Shown: in pieces, positions 22,521 to 33,918 of the stretch
Layout of the letters: each line of letters begins with the position of its first letter
Numbering within the stretch: the stretch's first letter is position 1
Assembly: GCA_000697055.1 (NCBI GenBank)
Contig: JNDT01001030.1
Coordinates: 1 to 64,000 of the forward strand
DNA: 64,000 nt
Direction: 5' to 3'
DNA from: Saksenaea vasiformis B4078
Lineage: Eukaryota; Mucoromycota; Mucoromycetes; Mucorales; Saksenaeaceae
Translations under genes and position numbers: made by a program
Notes under the pieces: generated by a model
The model's database searches: none
What the model saw: the letters and a program-made list of their open reading frames with translations, nothing else
What the model was told of the DNA's origin: nothing

Positions 22521-25516
22521 ATGGTAGTGTTTATTTGCTGCAAAGCCTCATTCAAAATGCAGTATTGGAGTCTATTCGGCGCCGACAGTAAAGTTACGCC
22601 TATAATGCACATCGAACTATAACATCAATGGATCCAAGTTACCTTCAAATAATGCAAGAGTATTCTCAAGAGACGCTCTGCAACTGTGCATTGCAGGAAC
22701 CTAAAGAATATTTTGTAGAAGCCAATGAAAGCCATCTGCACACGAGATGAATCTGGTAGATCGCCGAGAAGGAATATCATGATATGCCTCAGTGTGTTTA
22801 TCATAATCATGTAGTCGTTTAGTGACCATACAATAAAGGAAAAGAAAGAAAGTTCAGTATTCGAACTTTCTCTCAACACGACGAACTCAGTCCTAGAAAA
22901 GAATGTAGTACTGCATTGCCATTGCATGATATGTCCATTAACATGACAGCTATGGTTTTTACAATAATGTCTGTGTTTCGTTATGCCTGGATATTAAAGT
23001 CAAGCGCACTTCTGTTTTCTTTTGCTGGGCCTTACTTTGAGATGGAATAGGGTAGCGTACGAGTCACTATTAAGAAAATATTTCAAAGCACTTTTTTATC
23101 TAGTTGCGTTCCCTTTTTCATGGTTAGTTTAACATTGATTGCATAAACAAATACGCATGAAAGCCATAGGGATCTTAAGCAGGTTTTTTTTTTCCACAGC
23201 GATTAAGTTAAGGAAAATATTTACTATGAATGCTATTCTTGTTGATGGTGACGATCCTAGTGAGACAGAATGCAAGAAAATCATCTGGTATGACTTGCTT
23301 TAGAAGAACAGATGGGAGCACTTGATCGGCTGTAAACGCTTTTGCATTTGCTTGGGGTTCTTCATGACAAATTACATGAACATCCTGAATCCGGTAAGCA
23401 TAAGGACAAGTTACATACAGTAGTCAGCTAAATTAATAGATTTTGAATCAACATTTGCATTATAGTAATACTTTGAGTTGATCACATATTGGTATTGCGC
23501 TGAAGAGTATTTATCAAATAGTTGCCAGTATACGTACTAATAACAGGGGAACTGCATCGAACACTTGGGCAGTCCGGCTTAGGGACACTCAGGCGCCGGA
23601 ACAGAGGCGGGTGTTAAATAGCGGTATCACAATTTCCCCATACGGACCAGGGCAGGAAAATACTAACAGAAGCACGGAGTGTCCATAACTAGAGTGTCCG
23701 TAACTTGAGTGGGAAAGTTCGGTCTCCCTCCAAATTGTGCTCAAATTTCAGAATAACTGCAAAATTGTAGTTACCTTCCAGGTGGGCCGTTTAAGCCATC
23801 TTCACAACAGAATTCCGGGTTAAAATCCACGAGATTTATGTCATAAGCAACCAATAGAACGAAAGGAGTCCAACCCCTTTCGTCCCATCATACCAAGCCA
23901 TCAGCAACTCCCCTCCTGCCCTCTGGGACACTCAATTTATAGTTCAACCTCGAAGATACACCAATGGTGTACACCATCAGCGTTCAAAGGACCTTTATCG
24001 TTCGTCTCCCTTTTTAGTTTAGCTAGCACATCTTTTCCCTTCCTTTACCGTTGTAAATGTCTGTAGACGTTCCTTATAGCAGATGAATTGAAGATTTGAA
24101 GTTTGCTGCAATAAATTGCGCATTTCAATCGATTGTGTACCAACAAATGTTACTATCCAATGGATCAACGAACATATTTCATCTTCTCGGGTAGTCGGCA
24201 TTGAAGTTCAGCCAAGTTCTTTGTTCAATGATGATAGGTCTAAACTGTAGACATAAATGATCCTATACACGTGGTCAATCCCAGTCTAAAAAAAAGTAAA
24301 GAAGCGGTTCATGCATTCCTTATCTTACATGTTCCAGTTGGAATACTGCGATAACTTATCATAATGAAGCACCTCAACGCATGTATCCCAAGTGATCCAT
24401 GGAACAGCGTAAGATGACCTTGTTCTGACATCCAGAAATTCGATGCTAACTCTCTGCAAAATTTATTCGACTGTTATATCTCTCTCAATGCCTACAGTCT
24501 GAAACCCTTTTTTTTTTTTTGAGGACAAAAAAAACCGAGTATGTCTGTGTTTTTTCCCTTCTTTCTTTTCAGCTTCCCGTCGCTTTCAAAAGGTAAAGAT
24601 TAATTTTTCATAAGTATGCAGTACAAGCTAATGCATCGTTTGCGGTCAATGGGTGGCGTAAGCATGATGAAGGGTGAAACCACTGTTCTTCCGTATCCCG
24701 TCCATGATGACCTCCGTTTCATCAAGAGAAGTATTTGTCACATACAATAACCCTTCATTGACATCATTCATATAGACCATATCCAGAGGAAATAAACTGA
24801 TGATAAAGCCATGAAAGGGGGATCAAATTGAAGCTCAAGCATGCTGTTCACTTCTCTCTTCGTTACAGATGCAAATCATGTGAAGTGATGAGAGACGACC
24901 TTTTCCGATAACTATTTTCTCATTTTTTATTCCACAGCCAGATATTTCATTATGTTTCTTTAGATATCCATCTGGACTACAAGATGGCCAGAAAAGCTAT
25001 AACCTTTCGATAAATCTTCATTGATTTTGGCTGACTAACATTTAGCCTCATTCTGAAAAAGTGTCGTGTATGACATGGATGCTTGCCTTCGTGTAGTCCA
25101 CCCCCGCGTATCATCGTAGATAATACGGCGCGATACTAAGGTAAGTCGCACATATATTTGACCTTTTTTTAAATTGTGTTTACAGGTTTATTGTCAACAT
25201 CCTGCTTTTCTGTCAGTCATTCATGTATCCGAAAAGTGTAAATTTCAGTCAAGTCTATACTGAATACTTTTAAAAACCGTGCGTCACCGTTTAAAGGGTA
25301 CGCCACTCATATGTGTAGTATACGCGCTGACGCTTTTGCAGTGCACCACTGGGTTCCTGTAAATTACGTGGGATAAGGCAGGCTGATGATGGAAACCTGT
25401 GACTTTCGTCCAGTGTGTCCGAAGGCAATTCCCTTGCCAACTGGCTTTCTTAATCATCGAGCATTTCTCTTTTCAACAAACAACAAAGGGAAGATCAAAT
25501 TAGGAAGAATTACACG
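22521..25516. other. 3-kb stretch without a supported gene
   Basis: AT-rich, multi-frame stops, no domain-bearing ORF. Holds the short-repeat patch described at 23676-23940 and a 12-T run near 24510. The last 250 bp are the promoter and 5' UTR of the cyclin gene. Confidence 0.45.
23676..23940. repeat. Possible small MITE-like patch with AGTGTCC repeats
   Basis: Two direct copies of AGTGTCC(A/G)TAACT lie at 23677-23710, then TTGAGTGGG. The inverse word GGGACACTCAA appears at about 23926-23936, and another GGGACACTCAG at about 23574. The shared terminal inverted word is only about 8 bp, so this is a weak candidate. Confidence 0.25.
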
Positions 25517-27238
25517 ATGTTACCACCTTCGTTCGATCTATCTAAATATCCTACCGAGAAGACTATACGACTTCTTGCTTCATTACTGGAACGAATGACA
25601 ACCGCGAATGATCAGTTAAACAAGGCAACAGTCTCACCGAGAAAGGGAGATGTCCGTCGCTCCTCCTCAGCATCTATTCTGGGGTCATCTCAAAGTTCAA
25701 CTAATACAACTGTTGTGTCTGGTTCCAGCACATCGCCGACTACATCCGATCCATATACCCGTTTTCATGCCCGCTCTATTCCTTCGATCGATATCCATTC
25801 ATATTTATCACGTATTCTGAAGTACTGCCCCTGTGCTAATGAATGTTTTCTCAGCCTGCTGGTCTATTTTGATCGAATGTCTAAAAATGCACTTGCGTTC
25901 ACTGGCCAACCGTTTTCGATTGATTCGTACAACATTCATCGATTGATTATCGCTGGCGTTATGGTTTCGAGTAAATTTTTTAGTGATGTATTTTATACCA
26001 ACACCCGTTATGCCAAAGTATGAAGTCAACGAAAAGAGACAAAGAGGAGGGATTCCTGTTTCCCAATCACACTTACCTCTTCTCATTCTATCTTGTTATT
26101 TCTTTTTATTTTTTTTTCTTTATAGGTTGGTGGCCTTCCTGTCTCGGAACTCAACAGCCTGGAGCTAGAGTTTCTGATTCTCAACGATTTCAACTTGACT
26201 GTACCCATCAGTGAATTACAACGTTATGGAGATCAGCTACTGAAGGTCGGCATGATGGAACAAGGAATGCGGAAAAATATGATGTACGAGACACCAACTT
26301 ATACCAATGGTGCCGCCATTCGACACGGTCGGTCGACATCCTTAGGGTCAAATGCACCCTCAGCAGATCAACGCAAGAGTTGGGATCAGTCAGTCGACCG
26401 CGTGTGTGACATGACTGCACGAGTATCCATGGAGGATAATGAGTCTGGCCGACGAATGACCAACGAAGGTGCTTGTGGATTTCAAACAAATTATCCCCGT
26501 GGATCATTTAATCAGATAAATTATACGTCTTACGGGCAGGGATATGGATTGCCAAAGGTGCCATCCAACGGCAGTTTACGCTCCAATGTACGAAGAATGG
26601 CGAGTTACGGGAATTTACGACAGCCGCAGTCTCCACATCACCAACGGCAGCTGAGTGATGGCTTACAACAGAGTCCGGTGGCACTGGATGCCATGGATTC
26701 TGACCGACATCTGTCATCGTTTCAGTTAATGCAGTACAATCGTGCTTCAACGCCCTCGGATGGACAGCATTCCAACCGTCAAAGTAGTGAGTGGTCGCAC
26801 CAACAGCCGTCACCATCCTCTCCTGCAAGACCCACGCGTCAACGTCATGGCAGTATGGGATTCAGCAATAGTAGTAGACCAGAAGGATGGCAGCGCGCAC
26901 CAAGACAGTCGCGCTCGAGTATCAACCTATATCAACAAGGCGGTTTTTGGAAACCGGCAGCTTCTGGTGTAGTGATGGACCAACAGACACCTGTTCCATC
27001 TTCGATGCGACGTTTGTCTCTTACTGCTATCTATGCACCTCCGTTTATACCATACAATGAGATGTTACACGCAAACAACACGGCGTACTATTCCTCGGCG
27101 TATCATTCTCAACCAGCGGGTATTCCCACTCCACCAGCTTCCTCGTCGCCTGTTCATCAGAAACAGAACACTTCGCCAGCACCACCAGCTCATCCATACC
27201 CATCTTCTCAACAACCATATCCGATTATGTATCTATAG
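25517..27238 (+). CDS. Pho80/PCL-family cyclin
   Basis: Regulatory partner of a Pho85-type cyclin-dependent kinase, likely nuclear, linking nutrient (phosphate/glycogen) state to the cell. Exons are 25517-26017 and 26126-27238, giving 537 aa. The intron (GTATGAAG .. TTTATAG) joins RYAK to VGGLPVSELN within the cyclin box. The box spans about residues 90-215: SYLSRILKYCP, FLSLLVYFDRM, NIHRLIIAGVMVSSKFF, DVFYTNTRYAK, then LELEFLILNDFNL and LQRYGDQLL. The long C-terminal tail (about 320 residues) is rich in Ser, Gln, Pro and Arg, looks disordered, and carries many potential CDK sites, as in PCL6/PCL7-type cyclins. Flanking genes give no operon-like clue. Confidence 0.9.
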
Positions 27239-29182
27239 CTTCTTTCCTTTTCTTTTTATTCTTCTTTATTTTTATTTCTATATGTTTTCGTGATAGTATC
27301 CATACACCACTTTATCCTCACCACATTCATATATTATGTGTCTCTGCCATTAACAAAATATCATCTGCTCATAATTACCTCATTTAATCGACTAGCCTTT
27401 ACATGCTTCTCATTCTATGGCATGATTTTCTGCTCACACAAGTGGTCATCGATGGATGAAACATTATTTGTTGCTTCAGTAACAAGGGTGCTATCAGCTT
27501 CTGCAACGTACGGATCAGTTCCGTAAACGTTCCATAACCCACAGACCTATTTTTGTTTGGGTTTGAGCTGTCGCAGTTACTCCTGCAGAAACTTTGTATT
27601 GGTTCTTGCCTCAGTATATTCATTTTTTCTGGTGGATCTACAAGCTTCTAGGTAGTTCCCGTTTGGATAACCCCTGCCATCAAGATGTTAGCAACATGGT
27701 AGCTGAGATAGTGGATATAAGCCATATTACCAACTGATTTGTCGATAAAATGCTGATGAGAGTGCCTCAGCTAAGTGTGTGTGCTTTCTTTATCATCATC
27801 GTTGCATCAAGATCAACACCCGCGATAGCAATATATCCGACATGGTAACAAAGGATGACAAAGTTATTGACACTAGGATTAGTCTAAGTAACCTTCTCCG
27901 TTATTTCATCGTTTGTGATAGATTTGATAAATCGTATCTGCTGATTTGATGCTGCTACGGAACTTCTCCGAGGAATGATACAAATAAAACTGAGGATAGT
28001 GTTAAAGAGACGCTTCTCAGTGACCGGTGAAAGCACAACCGGAACAACAGAAAGGACTATAGCTTGATGATGTTGATCTAGATGGGGGTAGAGGTACGGA
28101 GCATGCATCTTTTTTGTCTTGCCTTCTCTTTCATCGGCTTTTCTCTACTGCACTTAAAGGATAAATGCCTCACTTACTGAATTTCCTCAGAATGTCCCTC
28201 TTTACCATGTTCTCAGAGTTCGTATTCTAATGCGCTACCGATGGTCAGCTTTGACATACCTTCATAGCTAATATGCAGAAGATATGCCGTTAACACGTTT
28301 TCCAATAGGGTTGACAACATTGATGCTACGTTTGCTTCATCGTGGAACAGTTCAACGCATCTTATGTGCCTTTAAGCAGAATCCGTACGGTTCACGATTT
28401 ACATCTTTCACATGGGTTGTGACTCTCTGACCATCCCTGGTCTTAAGGAATCGTGGATGTAGGGCGAAAGTTCTACAAGTGAAGGACCAGGAAACACGAT
28501 ATGCACTGCGCGATCAATATGAACCAAGGCGATAAACGCGAAAACTTGGAAGCGGCTCGATAGTCTTGGATATAACATTGGTTCTGCACAAAAGTGTTTA
28601 AATGTTTTCTATAGGAGCTCATCATGCTTCATCATTTACAGCTGTAAAATTTTTCTTTCTCATTTTCTCTTCCTTTATGCTTTTGACACGAGCACGAGTG
28701 GTCACTGGTGCCCTGAAGTCAATGCAGTTACAAAAGTACAAAATGTCAGAGGATCACACTTAAGAAAATAAGCGAAGTGATCAGCTGTGTCGATCTAGGG
28801 TACTCTGACTTATGCAGAGGACGTGCCGCTACGGGACAAGATACTTATATTTCATGGAATACAGCTTTGAAAAAGGATTCTTGATGATTCTTTCTGTGCA
28901 CGGAAGTCCACTGCCGCACTTCAATCCTCAGCACGCAAGCAATCTTCAGCTCGACAACCAAACCAGATACGACAAATGCAAAAGTAGGAAAGAAAATTGC
29001 TATGGTAAGATACTCTGCTTGCACTCTAAACTGATTATTCCAGCTGAAAATAGATTTCTCACTCGGTACCTTCCATTGTGCTAAGGATCCTGTTTCCAAA
29101 TTTGTCAGTCCAATCAAAATCCATTTATAGTCATGTCGGATCATGAAAAAGGTGGGGTATATTACGGGAACACGAAAGAAAT
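27239..29182. other. 1.9-kb stretch without a supported gene
   Basis: Begins with a T-rich 3' region of the cyclin gene. ORFs at 27399-27623 (-), 27884-28108 (-) and 28812-29084 (+) lack motifs. No repeat or RNA gene was seen. Confidence 0.45.
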
Positions 29183-29773
29183 TCAAATTTTAGATGCTTC
29201 TGCTGATTTCTTCAGTCTATCTCGAGCAATCAGCATCATATCTGTTATGGCCGTGTACATCTCGGCTTTAGGATCGTTTCTAGCAATACGTTCCTGAATA
29301 ACGGGTATTATCTGTGACCGAGGACGACCTGCAACAAAGACGATAAATTTAAAGCCATATTTTTCTTCGTATGCCTAGAAGAATAACGAGTGTAAGTAAC
29401 AGGCAAAATAATATCTTCTTTTCACCTTGTTTAAAAGTCCCAATGTTGTATTGATTTCCTTGTCTTGTTGTGATAATTCTCCTTGATACGCAGCATAGCC
29501 TTGTTCCCGGAGGGACTCTTCCGATAATTTGGTTCTTGATTCACCGATACGAGGATGAGCATTAATGACCTCTATTTTCTCTTTCTCTGTCAATTCCAAT
29601 CCCAGGCACAATTTCTCGGCGTAATCAATCAACTGTGAGTAAGAGGGAAAGGGTCTGGCAGCAAGTAATCTTTGAGCTAGAGGAGGAGCGGTTTCGAATA
29701 AAGTATTGACGGCTTCTAAAAAGGTTTCAGCAGGAGCAGAATTCAATTGGTTAATGGGAAGTAACGTGGCCAT
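29183..29773 (-). CDS. OHCU decarboxylase (urate degradation), URAD-type
   Basis: Converts 2-oxo-4-hydroxy-4-carboxy-5-ureidoimidazoline to (S)-allantoin, the last step of the uricase branch of purine breakdown. Exons are 29773-29426 and 29374-29183, giving 179 aa, normal for the family (about 160-180). The catalytic HPRIGE motif is at residues 73-78 (His73). Conserved elements include INQLNSAP at the start, FxxxxxPL.ARPF, and YEEKYGFKFIVFVAGR in the second exon followed by RL. The protein ends Ser-Lys-Ile, a plausible peroxisomal PTS1-like tripeptide that matches the peroxisomal site of urate oxidation. Neighbouring citrate synthase is divergently oriented 482 bp away. Confidence 0.92.
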
Positions 29774-30255
29774 GTCTTTAAAAATAAAGAAAGAACAGAA
29801 AGTTTAAGGGAAAAAAGTGAAAAAGAATGCGGAGTAGGAGCAAAAAGATCACATTTCTGGAAGGATGAAGAGAGTGACTGTCAAGTTAAACAAATGAACG
29901 CGATCGGCAAGGCCGATAAGATGGGTTCAATGGTGTAACGGAGAGTGAGCTGGGGTTAACAAATTTCACATGCCGAACAGATTGTGGAGAGTCAGCAGAA
30001 ACGAAGGGCAACACAAAGGAAAATATTTTAGCCTCAGTTAACGTTAAATAGTGACATCACATACCAAAAAAGGAAAAACAAGAGCGAGGCTTTGTGACAT
30101 GGGTTCAATAGTTCCAACCCCCCTTGCACGCCGCTAGAAATCAGCAATCATTTTGAAAGACAGAATTTTATTTTTTTTCTTATATAATCATTTCCATTTA
30201 TCTGCGCGTTCCCTTTTTTTCTTTCTTTTGTTGTTGTTGGTTTCTTCTTTTTACC
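29774..30255. other. Divergent promoter region, URAD-type gene / citrate synthase
   Basis: 482 bp between two start codons. The citrate synthase side ends in a long pyrimidine-rich tract (30165-30250) typical of strongly expressed fungal genes. No classical TATA was identified. Confidence 0.45.
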
Positions 30256-31929
30256 ATGTCTGCCATCCGCGCTTTCACCACACTTAAAGTAAGAAGAAGA
30301 CATTTATATCAGTAGAAGAAGAACGTTATCATCTAAACGAAAACAATCGATTAGGCTGCCGCTCGCCCCAGCGCTTTCCGTTTCGCTCCCGCCACCGCTG
30401 TTGGTGCCACCCGCGCCTATTCTTCCAAGGTCAAGGTATGAATTGTACTTCCTTGAAAAATTTTTACTTAATTACGCGATTTTTTTTTGTTTTACAGAGC
30501 TTGAAGGAACGTCTTGCTGAACTTATCCCAGAAAAGCAAGAAGAAGTTAAGTCCTTCAAGAAGGAATATGGTAGCAAGGTTCTTGGTGAGGTCACTGTTG
30601 ACCAAGCCTATGGTGGTATGCGTGGTATCAAGGGTCTTGTTTGGGAAGGCTCTGTTTTGGATGCTGAAGAAGGTATCCGTTTCCGTGGTTTGACCATCCC
30701 CGACTGCCAAAAGGTTCTTCCTGGTGCTGAGGAAGGTGGTGAACCTCTTCCCGAATCTCTTTTCTGGTTGTTGGTTACCGGTGAGGTCCCCACCCAGGAA
30801 CAGGTGAAGGCTTTGTCTGCTGAATGGGCTGCCCGTTCTGCTATCCCTGAATTCGTTGAGGAAATCATCGACCGTTGCCCCAAGTCTCTTCACCCCATGT
30901 CCCAGTTCTCTCTTGCTGTGAACGCTCTTCAACATGACTCTCACTTTGCTAAGGCTTACTCTGAGGGTATCCACAAGACCAAGTACTGGGATCCTACCTT
31001 CGAGGATACCATGGACTTGATTGCCAAGCTTCCCAAGGTCGCTGCCCGTATCTACCGCAACGTCTACAAGGATGGCAAGCTTCCTGAAATCGATGTTACC
31101 AAGGATTACTCTTACAACTTCTCCAAGCTTTTGGGCTTCGAGTCCAACAAGGACTTTGTTGAGTTGATGCGTCTTTACTTGACCATCCACTCTGACCACG
31201 AAGGTGGCAACGTCTCTGCCCACACGTAAGTAAACTAGTTCATATGATCTTTTTTTGGGGGGATGAAGGTGGAAACATAGATGGGAGAGGAGGTGGGAGA
31301 TGGTGAAGAAATTTAGGACTGGTTATTGACATCGACATGAACCTATTTTGTTTAGCACTCACTTGGTCGGTTCTGCCTTGTCTGACCCTTACCTTTCCTT
31401 CGCTGCCGGTTTGAACGGTTTGGCTGGTCCTCTCCACGGTTTGGCTAACCAGGAAGTTTTGCGCTGGACCTTGAAGCTTAAGGACTCCATCGGTATTGAT
31501 GCCTCTGAGGAAGAGATTAAGAAGTACTTGTGGGATACTTTGAACGGTGGTCAGGTTGTTCCTGGTTATGGCCACGCCGTGTTGCGTAAGACCGATCCTC
31601 GCTACACTGCTCAGCGTGAATTCGCTCTTAAGCATCTTCCCGATGACCCTCTCTTCGGTCTCGTCTCCAAGTTGTACCACATCGTTCCTGGTGTGTTGAC
31701 TGAGCACGGTAAGACCAAGAACCCCTGGCCCAACGTGGACGCCCACTCTGGTGTCCTTCTCCAGTACTACGGTTTGACCGAGCAGGACTACTACACCGTC
31801 CTCTTTGGTGTCTCGCGTGCCCTTGGTGTCACCGCTCAGTTGATCTGGGATCGTGCCCTTGGCATGCCCCTCGAGCGCCCCAAGTCTTACAGCACCGCTT
31901 ACCTCAAGAAGATGTTCGCCAAGAACTAA
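30256..31929 (+). CDS. Mitochondrial citrate synthase
   Basis: Condenses acetyl-CoA and oxaloacetate to citrate in the TCA cycle, in the mitochondrial matrix. Exons are 30256-30288 (11 codons), 30355-30435, 30498-31225 and 31356-31929, giving 471 aa. Residues 1-38 are rich in Ala, Arg and Ser with no acidic residue ([17 protein letters not shown]), a presequence. Catalytic residues match the family spacing: His308 in PLHGLANQE, His354 in [10 protein letters not shown] and Asp409 in PNVDAHSG. Codon use is strongly biased (GGT, AAG, CTT and TTG, GTC, CCC) compared with neighbours, a sign of high expression. Intron 3 contains a T-run and G-run (about 31250-31261). The tail lacks an SKL-type signal, so this is not the peroxisomal form. 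Confidence 0.97.
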
Positions 31930-33107
31930 ACCAAAAAAGATGCTATGTAAAGAATTTAGATTATCTTCAAAAACTTTTCTCCTTTAGGTTTCCCCTACTC
32001 TTGTACATTTTTTTTCTTTTTACCGGGAAATACAAACACCTATCACCATACATACACTTTTCCAACATGTGCATTTAATCCTATTCCTCTACTGTATGGA
32101 ATGCAGGATCTAATGCAGTCTTATGTCAATGACAAAGACGATATGCAAAGCAAATTTGTCATCATATTTTCTACCCTGCAGGAAGGGGCAGCACAAGTGT
32201 ATAATTTAACGAAGAGGAAAAAAGAATCACAGGGCCGTCGGAATTTTAATCCACGGTTGGAGTCAGAACACACACATCTAATGTGAAGTCTGCCACCTAC
32301 CAGTCTAGTGGATCTAGTCAGTTCAGTATACAAGATAGATTGAACACTTATCATGGATAAATAATAAATAATAACTACTCTATTGAATGGGTTCCTTGAT
32401 GCAGCTCTAAAAGCGTCTTGCTTTCGCAAGAGTGAAGTTTGTGACGAGAGAAAATGACACATGCATTGTTGATAGATCAAGTTCTGGTGACAAGTTCATG
32501 ATCAAATTAAAAATTCCCGAAACTATTGGTCATTAGATTGAACACTCCAATAGTGGCCCTATCGAGAATGACCCAAGTGCTTCGTACTCCTCAGAAAAGA
32601 GAAGAAAAGCAAAAGAAAGGGGAGCGATCTACGTAGAAATGATTCCATATTACTGATGCTTGCTAGAGGACACTGCCGATATGTCGACATTTCTACATAG
32701 GTACAATGTATATAATGGCGCTGGTAAAAAGAAACACCTTGCAAAACTATATATGCACAAGATAAAATAGTTCGTTCTTATACCAGAAGTCAGACACTTG
32801 AAGATTATAGGACAATATAGTCTTACTATTGGAGATGAGGAGCTTTAAAAGCAAAAGTAAGAGAGAACGACATGACTTTTCTTGTATAATATAAGTTGGC
32901 GATGTATTGTCATATGAAGAATGCTATATATGCTGTCTATGTGCCTGATATCCTTCAGGTTTCTCTTATGTGCCTTTACTAGGTACTTTCTTCAACTTCA
33001 ATTTTCGCATTCACTGGATAGCGGATGTACAGCTGTTCTGTACCTTACCTGCTCTTGAGCGCGTAGGGCATTCCGTTTTTCATTGCCAGTTTGCAACAAT
33101 TGTAGGA
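31930..33107. other. About 1.2 kb without a supported gene
   Basis: 3' flank of citrate synthase, then AT-rich sequence up to the TA target of the transposon. The ORFs at 32101-32286 and 32121-32480 (-) overlap antisense and lack motifs. Confidence 0.5.
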
Positions 33108-33304
33108 TACAGTCGCTCCAACGCCAAAGAGCGGCTTTTTGAAAACAAGGGCGGCCAATAAAAAATCAGAAGGCGGGTTTTATTTTCTCAAAGGGCAGTT
33201 TTTATTCCCCCAAAGGACGGGTTTATTTTCCTCGAAGTTCGATATCTTTAACAATCTTTATTTACTGAGTGTTGATTTAAATATGCTCCTCATTTAAACA
33301 CATT

Positions 33305-33918
33305 TCAAAAACGTTTACAGAATGCTGTACAAACGCATGGAGATGATTGGGAGGCAGCTAGGTCCTCCTTCTCCTCAAACTTACCACGCTTGACTTTGTT
33401 CTTAACTATTTCCCAAGACTGCTCGATTGGGTTGAGCTCTCGAGAATAGGGTAGAAGATAAATAGGCTTATAGCCTTTCCTAGTTATAAGTTCATCTATT
33501 TCTTTAGCAATGCGAGTAGACGCATTATCCACAACTGCGTCATGGCCCTTCATCTCAGGGAGACAGTCTATATCATCCATAGTTTTCTCGAGAAATACAA
33601 GGTAATGGCCAGTAACAGTACCTCTAAGCACAGACTTTTTGTTATTATATGGCGTTTTTCTTTTGCGATTATAAAAATCGATCTTGATGCCCTTAGACCA
33701 TTCCTCTTGGGGGTTTCGAAGCTCCATGGATACGACAAATTTAGAAGAAATGGCACCAAAATCGTATGAGATACTGCTCTCGTAGAGGGAGTGGTTACAA
33801 TAGCTGGTTTTCCTTTTTCAGCCCAACCACCTGAAGGTCGCATGTTGATATTGAAAGCAGATTCATCTACAAATATGCAGTTTTCAAGATAACTCACTGC
33901 GCGTGCTACTTATCCCAG
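33305..33918 (-). pseudogene. IS630-type transposase, C-terminal catalytic half (interrupted)
   Basis: Continues the split transposase: SYLENCIFVDESAFNINMRP carries the first catalytic Asp, and KGHDAVVDNAS the second, with a deletion replacing the usual PxH. LLPYSRELNPIEQSWE carries the Glu. A frameshift lies near 33,715-33,730 between the two halves (the frame ending SYPWSFETPK and the frame containing RNPQEEWSKG). A further frame change after EKEDLAAS precedes a C-terminus readable as HSVNVFEMCL. Inactive. Confidence 0.8.

Noticed and set aside
30492..31223. 243-codon minus-strand ORF
   Set aside because: Antisense shadow of citrate synthase exon 3, caused by its strong codon bias.
31240..31746. 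168-codon minus-strand ORF
   Set aside because: Antisense to citrate synthase exon 4 and its preceding intron.
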